In this document: positions 28,801 through 38,136 of the stretch, piece after piece
How the letters are laid out: each line of letters opens with the position of its first letter
How positions within the stretch are numbered: position 1 is the stretch's first letter
Assembly (NCBI RefSeq): GCF_034702125.1
Contig: NC_085865.1
Span: 48,883,495 to 48,947,494, forward strand
Length of the DNA: 64,000 nt
Reading direction: 5' to 3'
Source of the DNA: Engraulis encrasicolus
Taxonomy: Eukaryota; Chordata; Actinopteri; Clupeiformes; Engraulidae
The notes under the pieces: generated by a model
Database searches by the model: none
Told to the model about the DNA's origin: nothing
What the model saw: only the letters and a program-made list of their open reading frames with translations
Translations under genes and position numbers: made by a program

Positions 28801-31800
28801 CCACCAGTTGAGAAACACTGTTCTAGGCTACATCTGAATACTGTGGTAGGCACTCCCTTCTTGGCTTCTTACTTAGTGCAAATATGAGCGGATAATGAAA
28901 GTCCTCAAGGTGCCGTTCGCCTCCTGATTGAAAGCTTACTAGGATATTTGGATTTACTACATAGGCACTAACTTGTTTTTTGCCTTCTACACAGGAAGGC
29001 AGTGGGGACTTTTGGATGCACCCTAAAGGGCTCTGCATACTTCACGTGCGCACTTTGTCGCGAGTGGCGCGAGAACCATTAATGACGTCATCACTTGCGA
29101 CAGACTATTCATACTTCAAAAGCGCCTTGCTCGCATTGTCGGAAGTGCCCTCTGCTGTTCATGAGAGAAACGGCAGTATTTTTCGCAACTCGCAGCGTGA
29201 GTTCTACTGATGTATAAAATAGAAAGCCAAACACGGCTGCTGTAGGGCTACTGAACGTCTGACTTGTGACTTACCACATTGAAACATATATTTTTTTGTT
29301 GTGGCCTACATTGCCAGATCATTCCAAGACCATGTGAGAGCATTGTTCTCGCGGCAGAATTTATAAATAGATCGCCGAACACAACGTGCTTCTGAACAAA
29401 GTAAACAATTGTTTCACTGAACAACATTTAAGAGAGAAGATAAAATAACTCTCTATGACATTTTATTATCCTCAAAATGATGCAGGATCCATTCTGTAGT
29501 AGCCTACAGTAGTTGTAGCCTCTCTTCGCAACTCCTGCTTTGTCTGCCTACCTGCATGGTCGCTGGTGGCGCACGACAAGTTAGAAAAATCCTCGTGTGC
29601 ACGACGTTGCGACACGCGCCGAATTTTGAGCTTACGACGGGGGGCGTGTCGAAATTTTAGGTCACGTGACGGCGCGTGCCATCGTCGTGAGTGAAGTATG
29701 AAGGAGACTAGCGCCACTCACGACAAGTATGAATCCCCCTTTAGATTGGCCTGGATAATTTCCCAGCCCTGCTGGCACCTTCTCTCTCTCCCCTTCTCTT
29801 CCTGTCTTGCTCTCAACTGTACTATCATAGATAAAGACACAAAAAACCCTTTAACAAAAGTATCACCTTTGACAACCTGCCTTTTGCTTATTTGCCCTGC
29901 CACGCAGGACCGTATTAAGCCGATGTGGTGGGTGCCCCGGGGCACTGTACCTTACTGGTGCCCCCTTTATAAACAATATTTGTTAAGTGTGACCTGTGGT
30001 GCCCCCTCACTGCTCAAAAATGATTGTGCCGCTGGCCCTTATAGATAAACCCGACCCTGCTGCCACCCCATCCCTCCTGTTTCCCCAGGTGGACGTGCAG
30101 TATGAGCGGATGCTGAAGCGCTTCGTCTCCCTGGCTGAGCTGAAGAGGCTCCACCTGGAGCACCGGTCCAAGGGCGGCGCCCTGAAGGACATGGCCCTCT
30201 TCACCAGGGCCAGGCTGTCCGTGCAGCCTCTCACTGAAGGTCAGTTGGACACAATTACATTGGGTGCGTCCGTCTGCATGCGCATGTAGAAAGCAATGCA
30301 TTATGGATGAAAATGTTGCATGATGGTTAGAAATCTTCACCAGGGCCAGGCTGTCCGTGCAGCCCCTCACTGAAGGGCAGTTGGACACAATTTCGTACAT
30401 CAATGACCGCGTTTGTGATGCACACTTTGCCATTTCCATGCATTGTGGTTAGAATTTTCTAACCAGAATGCATTCAAATGGCATAGTGTGCATGCGTGTG
30501 GCGCAGACTCACGAATGCGGCGAATGCGTCACGAATGCGGCCATTATCATGGAGGAACTTGAAAATGATTTGAGTTTAAAGGAACAGTCAACCATTTTTG
30601 GACATGTGCTCATTTTACACCTTCCCTTGAGTTAAATACGGTAATTTAGTTTTACTAACTCTTCTCTTCCTCTGGCCATTCTCTGATTCTGGTGATGTTA
30701 CTTCTTAGCATGCATCACTGAACCTAATGGGACCAGGCAATTGGTTCAAAAGTGGAGAAGAAGCGCTCACACTATTGCCTAAATATTGTAACAGTTCTTA
30801 ACTGGGTGTTGAATCCCACATAAACCATAAATGAATGAAGGAAGTGAAGGACAGAACTCCTCAGATTTTTTTCTTTGTTTATTCGCCCACGATCGTTTCG
30901 GGCAGAGACCTTCTTCAGCTCGTAATGGCTTCGCTTCCTTCAACCAGTTATTGGTACCATTCAGTGTTTTTACCATCCGGTCTAATTATACATGATACAA
31001 TGATGCATATTTCCAAAATTATGGACTGTTCTACCTATTTTCTTCAAATCCAAAGATTGCATTGTTTGTACCCACCTCCCTGAGTCATTTACAGTATTAC
31101 TATTAACATAGTTTAGCAGCACCATAACCAGCATGCAGACAGCTCCTCCCCTGCTCGGGCCTATACTCATGAACGGCGTGACATTTTCCATGTGCGTTAC
31201 GCCCATTTGTGGGGGAAAACAACCCATGCAAGTCAATTGGTGATGTTGGGGTTTAATAAACGAAAGATACGGACCTGTAGACTAGCGTTATTCACGCGCA
31301 ACATGCCGAAAACGTGTTGTGTTGCCGGCTGTTCAAATAAATGAGCCAAACAGCCGTGTCTGAAGCATGGACTGTGTTCATTTAGACAAGCCGATGAAGC
31401 ATGTAAGTTGATGAGACATTCGGTTTGTTTTCACCCATAAAGGGGCGTAACGCACATTTACGAGCAAAGTACCCGGATGGCCGTTCATGCCTATTACAGC
31501 ACAGACATCGAGTCCAACTCATTATCTAACCTCCCATCCTTTTCTTGTGCTTGTGGCCTTGCTCTTCGCGGACAAGGCACCTCCTTGGAGAACACGTTTC
31601 CCTGCTGTCAGACAAGGCAACTTTGGGGGACTTTTCCCCCATTCAACATCCATGACATTTGAATTGTGCTTTTGCGAGATATTGAATAAAACTTCTATCG
31701 TCAATGACGTCTTGCCTCAAATGATATGATAAGTCCTCAAGCACAAGGCGAGGATGGGAGATTGGTGATGAATGTAATGCAAAGTTGCTGCATATTCAGT

Positions 31801-33078
31801 ATGCAGGGTCATTGCCAAGGACACAGCATGATTGGAAAGCTGTTTACATGTATATGGATATTTTTCAGTTTTAGAAATCTCTTAAATCTCAGTAAAAACT
31901 CCTGTTTTTAAAAATATCCCTTTTCGGGGGCTAAAACACACCAGTCCCAATGGCGTTTTTTTATTCATCCACATCCACGTTGTTTAAATGTAAATGGGTA
32001 AAAAAAACCTGTGTTATCTGCATATGTGTAATAAAAAATAAACCCTGTGTTATCTGCATATGTGTAAACATTATCTGAAAAAGCATCTGATTTTAAAGAG
32101 TTCTTTGAATGGAAATGTCCTATCCTATCCCTCTCTGAGAAAGCAGAGACTGTCTGTATATAAGGAGACAGAATACTTCAGAAAGCGTCCATAGGAATGA
32201 ACAGGGGCAGTTTCTTATGCCATTACGCCGCATGCTTGCACCTGGCCGGCACCAAGAGCCAACTGCTTGCTGGGCTGCGCTGTCATTTATCCAGTCACCT
32301 CGCTGCCTCGACTCACCTAGTCTGACTAATCAGTGTTGCCAGATTTGTCTGATCAAAGGCCGCCCAAAAGGTTCTGAAAAAACGCCAAAATGCGCTAAAT
32401 TCTGCCCCAATTTCAACAAATTGCATTGGTTTCCATGGGCACAAAACTGCTTAAAAAACGCCTAATGGCTAATTTTTCCCGTTTGTACCCGCAGACAGCC
32501 ATCCCAAGTAGCCCAATTGGGTGGCCAACCGCCCAATCTGGCAACACTGTGACTAATCTGAAATTGCGACCCTGAGGCGTAGCCAAGATGGCCGCCGAGT
32601 GAAAGGACTTATTCTAAATGACTTTGGAGAAAGTTCATGCTGGGATTGCGGTGGGAAGGGTTACGTGTGACTTGCTTTTCCGTCCAACATGGAGAAGGAT
32701 TACGCTCAGGAAGAGCACAGATTAGCTCAAGCCATGATATTTGCAAGTGCCTTCATGAAATGGCTTGAGTTTTCGCATGTCCCCTATTCAGATTATGTTA
32801 CATTAAACCACTTTACTGCTATGGATTATCAAGCATCACTTCTATGGCCATGATATGATGATCTGTTGTAACAAGAGTGGTAAGGGAGAGATTAATATCT
32901 AAATATGGCAGCATTTACATCCAATAACTTCCTACAGATTACAGAGTTGACATAAGGTACAGGATTACACATGGAATAAGGAAATACATGATGTCACTCG
33001 TATGACGTTGACTTGTCTTTTCTTTTTGCAGAGGAGTTCAACTTTGTGCTGAGTTTGGAAGACCAAGAACCAGTTTGA
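22856..33078 (+). CDS. thyn1: Thymocyte nuclear protein 1, EVE-domain protein (7 coding exons)
   Basis: Small nuclear protein with an EVE (PUA-like) domain, a fold thought to bind modified bases; the cellular substrate is not settled. Coding exons: 22856-22892, 22971-23170, 24834-24902, 25781-25873, 27818-27913, 30089-30239, 33032-33078. Phases fit and give about 230 residues (human 225). Residues 1-60 are a basic and acidic linker with nuclear-localisation-like MPPRKRTRG and ARRKGKRN. The EVE domain starts at HWLMKSEPESR and includes GCWDGVRNYQARNFMRDM, AFFYHSNCKEPGIAGLMKI, VKEAYVDHTQF, NPKWSMVDVQY and LFTRARLSVQPLTEEEFNFV; it ends LSLEDQEPV. It is head-to-head with acad8. The 3' UTR is short, with AATAAA at 33270-33275. 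Introns hold LINE, hAT and foldback elements; the 3' half of exon 6 is duplicated just downstream. Confidence 0.96.
23752..23976. mobile_element. hAT-like MITE with TAGGGCTGTAACGAT ends
   Basis: Left end AGGGCTGTAACGATA, right end TTGTTACAGCCCT. The interior has short inverted blocks (GATACTGTATCGTGAT and ACAGTATCGTGATACG). A LINE 3' end starts directly at its right border, so the target duplication cannot be confirmed. Confidence 0.65.
23980..24648 (+). mobile_element. 5'-truncated CR1/L2-type LINE, reverse-transcriptase C-terminus
   Basis: The open frame to 24497 matches the end of non-LTR retrotransposon ORF2: YLGVYLDNKLDW, GQSRLYFLRKLRSF, TMFYQSAVASVLFYAVVCWG, then LSKLLTIWDNKAHPL and FVPRAMQLYN. 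A short 3' UTR ends in (TCTAA)n repeats, the microsatellite tail typical of the CR1/L2/Rex group. Catalytic residues are missing because only the C-terminal thumb part remains. Lies in THYN1 intron 2. Confidence 0.88.
24682..24794 (-). mobile_element. SINE S1 head fragment
   Basis: Read on the minus strand it starts AGGGCAGTCATGGGTTAGCC like the S1 SINE head at 15396. It carries an internal duplication of TTTGGGCTACAA. It ends about 40 bp upstream of THYN1 exon 3. Confidence 0.65.
25078..25472. mobile_element. Foldback MITE, arms about 130 bp, 8-bp target duplication
   Basis: TAGCCTGGTTCACACCAGACG at the left matches the inverted right end. The arms continue through GAGCACGCTCCGTCTCCAAC and AAATAGGCTGAGAATTTATT. 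TTTACCAT at 25070-25077 and 25473-25480 is the target duplication. The central 100-odd bp is unpaired. Lies in THYN1 intron 3. Confidence 0.88.
25988..27272. mobile_element. hAT element with CAGTGTTGGGAGTAAC ends
   Basis: Left CAGTGTTGGGAGTAACGAG, right GTAACTTTCCCAACA. Both ends carry subterminal TAATGCATTAC-type repeats, as in the shorter relative at 33603-34084. The interior keeps the start of a BED-finger transposase frame (26315-26482). The target duplication is blurred by flanking GGCAGG repeats. Confidence 0.75.
26315..26482 (+). pseudogene. Remnant of hAT transposase, BED zinc-finger start
   Basis: A 55-codon frame begins MTDPEDPACSRFSRWVYAHY and continues FDFIENKDGKNISVKC, TLYLKPKPRSTSKNSS. 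This matches the layout of a BED finger at the N-terminus of hAT transposases (aromatic start, K-rich middle, STSKNSS before the histidines). The second finger cysteine is replaced and the frame stops before the HxxxH half, so it is dead. Confidence 0.6.
27968..28198. mobile_element. MITE copy 2 of the TATCTCACCTCCC family
   Basis: Shares CGCTGTCAG, ACTTTTGGGGGACTTTTCCC, TTGAATGAAACTT and GAGGCCACAAGCTCAAGG with the copies at 6132 and 31520. Located just downstream of THYN1 exon 5. Confidence 0.65.
28395..28470 (+). mobile_element. tRNA-related SINE fragment split by a hAT insertion
   Basis: GGGGGTGCTGTGGTGCAGCG with GACCCAGGTTCTAGGC resembles the A-box and B-box part of a tRNA SINE. The B-box region is cut at 28470 by the hAT element and resumes after 28820. 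Confidence 0.5.
28471..28820. mobile_element. hAT MITE with CAGTGGTTCTCAACTGG ends
   Basis: Left CAGTGGTTCTCAACTGG, right CCAGTTGAGAAACACTG. The 8-bp duplication TTCTAGGC lies at 28463-28470 and 28821-28828. The interior shows GTCGCGACCCACC near the right end. 350 bp, no coding capacity, THYN1 intron 5. Confidence 0.92.
29023..29744. mobile_element. Probable non-autonomous DNA transposon, CTAAAGGG ends
   Basis: CTAAAGGGCTCTGCATACTT at the left and AAGTATGAATCCCCCTTTAG at the right are imperfect inverted repeats of about 20 bp. Subterminal sequence is rich in CGCGAGTGGCGCGAG-type motifs on both sides. No clear target duplication. Confidence 0.55.
29905..30056 (-). mobile_element. Interspersed repeat copy directly upstream of THYN1 exon 6
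   Basis: Inverted relative to a related copy at about 51868-52022; both share GGGCCAG, GGGGCACCACA, TATTGTTTATAAAGGGGGCA and AGTGCCC. Its edge lies about 30 bp upstream of the exon 6 acceptor, so the transposon supplies most of the branch-point region. Confidence 0.65.
30325..30400 (+). pseudogene. Duplicate of the 3' part of THYN1 exon 6
   Basis: Nearly identical to 30198-30258: CTTCACCAGGGCCAGGCTGT, CCGTGCAG, then CCCTCACTGAAGGGCAGTTG. The duplicated donor has GAAGGGCAG in place of GAAGGTCAG, so the GT is lost. No acceptor precedes the copy. Not expected to be spliced. Confidence 0.8.
31148..31496. mobile_element. DNA transposon remnant with a broken THAP finger
   Basis: GGCCTATACTCATGAACGGC at the left and GGCCGTTCATGCCTATTAC at the right are an inverted pair. 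GTGCGTTACGCCC and GGGCGTAACGCAC form a second inverted pair further in. Inside, a plus-strand frame from 31303 begins MPKTCCVAGCSNK and is then cut by TGA; after the stop the reading continues KQPCLKHGLCSFRQADE. This is the start of a THAP-type (C2CH) zinc finger, as in P-element-like transposases. Confidence 0.6.
31520..31775. mobile_element. MITE copy 3 of the TATCTCACCTCCC family
   Basis: TTATCTAACCTCCCATCC, then CTTGTGCTTGTGGCCTTG, at the left; CTCAAGCACAAGGCGAGGATG and GGGAGATTGGTGATGA at the right. The best-preserved left end of the three copies. Confidence 0.65.
32331..32549. mobile_element. Short hAT MITE with CAGTGTTGCCAGATT ends
   Basis: Left CAGTGTTGCCAGATT, right AATCTGGCAACACTG: perfect 15-bp inverted ends. 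TGACTAAT duplicated at 32323-32330 and 32550-32557. 219 bp, THYN1 intron 6. A truncated relative abuts a JAM3 splice donor at about 60994-61136. Confidence 0.93.
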
Positions 33079-33269
33079 TGATGCCTGCAAAAGTACTGAG
33101 TAACAGCAGAAATGTGGTCATTTTCTGCTAAACTGATATTGCATAATTAAGGTTAAGTTGTTTGTTTTATAGCCGTGTACTCCTCGGACCATGGCAGCAA
33201 ATATGTTTACACTTACTTTATTTCTGTGCACTTACTTATTTACACTGATTATTACTATTGTCCTATCAT

Positions 33270-33275
33270 AATAAA
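33270..33275 (+). other. Poly(A) signal of thyn1
   Basis: AATAAA about 190 bp after the thyn1 stop codon, the first good signal downstream. Confidence 0.6.
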
Positions 33276-33602
33276 TTAGTTTTATACATTGCAGACCTCG
33301 GTCGTCTGACTGATTGTTTACATGTATTGCCATTTCAGCAGCTATGGCTATATCATGGCCAATACAGATAGAAAAAAGCTATTTGCTCTTTGCTGAAAAC
33401 ATACATCTCAACAACATTGATATTTAAGGTAGTTTTAAGGTAACATATTAAGATTAGATCATTACAATTTTGATGACAATAAGGTCATAGCAGAGGCTCA
33501 GCATGAAGCTGTTAAAACAAATGTATTAAGGACCGCTAATCAGTATGCAGATCATCTCTCTCTCAGCTATCCATGGTCAGAAGTGAGAGGCAGATGTGGA
33601 AT

Positions 33603-34084
33603 CAGTGTTGGGCAGTAATGCATTATTACAAAAGTAATTAATTACTGTAATGCATTACTTTTTGCTGTAATGCAGTAATGTAAGGCATTACAGGGCAGAA
33701 ATCTGTTATATTTACTTAGTTACAATGCTAAACAGCTTAAGTTACAGTGCATTACAATGACCTGGATTTTAGTGGCATTCAGTGTGGTGGGTCAGTAAGA
33801 AGCTATTGCTGAACCTGATAGTTATTAGTCTGCATGCTGCCAAAAACACCTGGATTGGAGGTTAAAAAGTCATGACTCACACAAGCTTGATTTACACTGT
33901 AATAAATTGCCAGATCCATATTTAGGCCTCTAAAGTTCTTTTGGCAAAAGTAACTAAAGTAATGTAAAAGTAGTGTAATGCCTTACGTTTTAAATATAGT
34001 AATATTGTAGTAAGGGATTATTTTGAAAAGATAGTAACATGTAATCAGTAATGCATTAGTTTTTGAGTAATTTGCCCAACACTG
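33603..34084. mobile_element. hAT MITE with CAGTGTTGGGCAG ends
   Basis: Left CAGTGTTGGGCAGTAATGC, right TTTGCCCAACACTG. TGTGGAAT duplicated at 33595-33602 and 34085-34092. Subterminal TAATGCATTAC repeats as in the larger relative at 25988. Lies between the convergent thyn1 and vps26b 3' ends. Confidence 0.92.
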
Positions 34085-35721
34085 TGTGGAATTGCCATCC
34101 TTGTTGAGAGATGGAGCGAGATGGACTCTCAAGGTCATTTTGAGAGATTGGAGGGAGAAGGCTTTGAATTCATGTTGAGGGAGGCAATAGTAGTGCAAGA
34201 AATCATTTTTTGATGTAGCCTAAGGCTCTGAGCTCATATGGCAGCCATGCACCTTTACACGAATAAGAGGATGAATGGAGTTGAATGGGAAAGTCACACC
34301 CATACTGGAGTTGATCCCACTTCGTTACATGGTGATACACAAGGCTCTGAAGTCTCACTCCTTGGGAGTGACACTTGATCATTTCGGTCCTTTCTCACTC
34401 TCACTACACACCATGTAATTCTCACTGTAAAAAGTAGGCTTCCCTGCATTTATTCCAAATAATCTAAGGAGGAGACCTAAAAGCCCAGTTTTATCTGTTG
34501 GGAATGGTTATGTGCGTCCAAAATCACACAACCAGTTTTGTGTTCTGGTACTTCTGAACTGCACATTATAGTAAAATCATAGTCATGCCAGTGGGAAGAG
34601 TACAAACCTTTCTAAACTGAAGCATTGATACAGGTGAAGGCCTGGATGTCAGTATCACAGAAAGCTTGACCGCAACACCTTCCACTCCCCTCAAAAAAAC
34701 AAAAAAAAATCTCACTCCCAAAAGATCCAAACCGGAGAGGCCTGGTTAGCCTCGCGAGCCATCCTACGTGAAATGGTAGTATTACAGGTTGGTCAGGACC
34801 AGGCTAAGGCCTGGTTATGCATGCTATGCTTTATTTTGGTGTACCATATTGAAAACCACCTTTGCTTTGTACTCCTGTTGAGTGAGGCATAAAGCAAGAC
34901 GCAGAGCAGGCGTGAAGTTGACAGGTTAGAAGTTTATTTGACCAGAGGACTCTCCCGGCCTCCAAACAGACAGAGGGCAGCAGAGGCTAAACTGTGATGA
35001 GCCAACAACACACCCACAGCGCCGAGCTTAACTCCCATACACACCCGTCACACCCAGACAAGAGGAGCAAGAGGTTCCATAAATGTATGCTCTCTCTGTC
35101 TCTCACACACATACAGACATATTACACTCACACAACCACCGAAAGACTTAACCTATCCAGTCTGAGGCAAAACATCTAAAGGTTTCTGTGTTAATTCATA
35201 AGACTGAACACATGTATAATATAATTCATATTAGAATACTGTCAACAGTAATCAGTGAAGTACATACGAGAGCCTCGTCTGTGCTTTCCCTACATGTGTA
35301 TGGTCATAAAAGTGGAAATGCATTACAAAAAAAGCGTGTTTAAGTATTAGAAGCATCATGATTGTTTGTTTATTTGTTTTTTTTTTTAATGTATTTATTA
35401 TTTGGCTACTTGCTCTTAAAGACAACCCTACTCCTATGGCAGACAAAAAAAAAAGACATTTATGTCAGAGAAGCGGAGAGGTCATTGCGAAAGGGTATGG
35501 TATTTTTTTAAAAGACAGTTTTAAAAGACATTGTTGACCAACAAACAAAATAGGAATCTTTTTTTTCCTTTTAAGTATTCACATATTTGTATATGTCCAG
35601 CTCTATACAATAGCCAAAGCCCTAATCCCACTGAATGTTAGTCAACTGATCCCAGATCTGTGAGGTGTCGTGACTCGTGTCAAGACGATACGAACCCCGA
35701 GCCATGGTTCCCACTCACAAA

Positions 35722-35862
<141 letters not shown>

Positions 35863-36566
35863 GCACACACTCACTCACATGGAATAGCCACATTAGAGTG
35901 GGGGGAAGGAAGGACTGTCTGCCTGCCTGCCAAGCATACTTATTGTTAGTGCAAAAAATAGTATCCTTAAAATGATCATGATTTATGAAAAGGTCACGCG
36001 GGAATGCTTGGGATTTCGTTTCGGAATTTCAAATTTCTCTCTTTCTCTCGGATGGAATGTTTTTTTAAAAACGGAAAAAATGAAAAAAAAAAAAATCTCC
36101 TGCACTTCCTCCCCTTGCGCCTGCCATACTCTATACAGCTCACCAGGAGACGAAAGGGGGCGGGGTGCTCTCATGAAGTTCAAACTTATCAAAAATATAC
36201 TATACATTACAACCCAAACATGAAGAAACGCTAAAGAAAAACAAAAACAAATGTTTTGATCAATTCAGAAGCATGCTGTGTTAAGTACCACCCTCAGTCT
36301 CCTCATAACGTTGCATATTGTTATCTCTCTCTCTCTCTCGTTGGGTTGGGTTTTTTTGTTTTTTGGATCCACGTAGTACAAAACTAAGCTCACATTACAA
36401 AGAACTTCACGTAATCACCTGAGACGCCCCCCAAAACACAGGCTCCGCCCCCTTGTAGCCATTCCCACACGGCCTGCCTGGCCCCCCTCATAGCAGCTCA
36501 CTCCAAAGAATCGTCTAGAAGAGTAAGATACATCAAGCCCATACAGCTCACTCCAAACAACTGGCC

Positions 36567-36702
36567 GTGTTCGTGATGGCTGCTTTTGCTGTGCAGCGTG
36601 CATGCACACTTTGGCATTTCAATAACCAGAATGTATTGTAAATGGCAAAGTGTGCATGCACGCGGCACAGCAGAAGCAGCAATGCACCATCACAAACGTG
36701 GC
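36567..36702. repeat. Palindromic MITE-like repeat
   Basis: GCGTGCATGCACACTTTG and CAAAGTGTGCATGCACGC form the core arms, with outer inverted blocks around GCTGCTTTTGCTGTGCAG. Related sequence occurs at about 30405-30500 in THYN1 intron 6. Confidence 0.7.
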
Positions 36703-36713
36703 CAGTGTCTTAA

Positions 36714-37042
36714 AGGGGTATGCCACTATTTTGGGGCTTAATACAGTTAAAATCGTTGGCCAGGGTTTATATAGGTGGTAAAGTGTCTTATTTTTCATGT
36801 AAGCCGTTGTCTTGTTTTAAGACAAGTTAAAAGAGGGAGCATGTCGCTAAGCTAGTGAAAGTCAATTGATCCGTGTAGCATGTAGCAATGCTACATGGAT
36901 GCATTGACTTTCACTAGCTTAGCAACATACTCCCTCTTTTAACTTGTCTTAAAACAAGACAACGCTTCATATGAAAAATAAGACACTTTACCACCTTTAT
37001 AAACCTTAAATGTATTAAGCACCAAAATAGTGGCATACCCCT
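36714..37042. mobile_element. TTAA-flanked foldback MITE, about 329 bp
   Basis: AGGGGTATGCCACTATTTTG at the left, its inverse at the right, TTAA at both edges (36710-36713 and 37043-37046). The arms pair along almost the full length, meeting near AGCAATGCTACATGGAT. The left arm of the same family sits in a JAM3 intron at 61455-61644. Confidence 0.9.
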
Positions 37043-38136
37043 TTAAGATACATCAAGGCCATAATTTTCCTGGATCCATGTGACATCAGGTGAACGCCCC
37101 TTTAGGAGCCCTTCGCTTAGGAGACCTTTGGAGACTTTAGGTTGAGAATAAATGGAGTTCCCTAGGCACTGTAGATGGCAGTAGCGCACATCATATGCAA
37201 GCTGCCACCAAACGCCACAGAAAGAGAAGAAGGAGGGGACGACGCCCCAACCCCCTCCAGCCCCCCCTTAGGCGACCGAACTTAAGCACACTCCATTACA
37301 TTGGACAGGCGGGATTTGGGGTATCTTACTCTGCTACACGATTCTTTGCTCACCAGACGTGGCCCATGAGCCCTGGCGTGAGAGCAGGGCACACTCGGGC
37401 CATTTTCAGGCTGACCAGAACGGTGCCTGTGCCCGTAACAGTTATGTTTGGCACTTAAGTGCTTACCTGCGAACCATCCGCGTTCATAACGGGCTCTGAG
37501 CCTTTCTGCACGGGACTGTGTGTTACCCGGATGAACATGCTGACGGCAATATTGTCACAGTTCGCAGAGAAAAACCATGTATTTTTCAGTTCGTGAACAC
37601 TAAGATCTGTGGCGCGAACACGCTGTTCGGTTCACCATTAGGTGCGGGAACAGGCACCGGCACGGTTCTCAGTCGGCCTGGACGCGCCAAAAGCGAGCAA
37701 GAGAAAGAGCTGCTATGTGGGGGCTGTGACTTGACTTGATTTCTCTGATCCCTTTTGAAGCAGCTAGAAATTACAACAACAACTGGAAGCTACCAGAACA
37801 GTGACCAAGTTAGCACTTTAGAGGGGGGTGGGGCTGGCCACTCTTTGCCCCTCCCCCCCTCATCTGGCTTAGAGGCCCCGCCAGAGGTGACAATCAAACC
37901 CGGGTTCAGGAAGTCAAAATACAACAAAATAATAATAAAAAACAAACACTGCCACACATTTGATCCAACCAGCATTTCAATCAGCTGATTGGAATGAGTA
38001 CTCATAACAGGTAGACCGGTGGTTTACTCAGTGTAGTCACCTGTGTTGGCATGTTGTTAGTTTTTTTGTTTTTGTTTAACTTTCTGAACCGGGTTTTTTG
38101 ACCCCTCTGGGCTCCACTCCACCTCCCTTATGCAGC

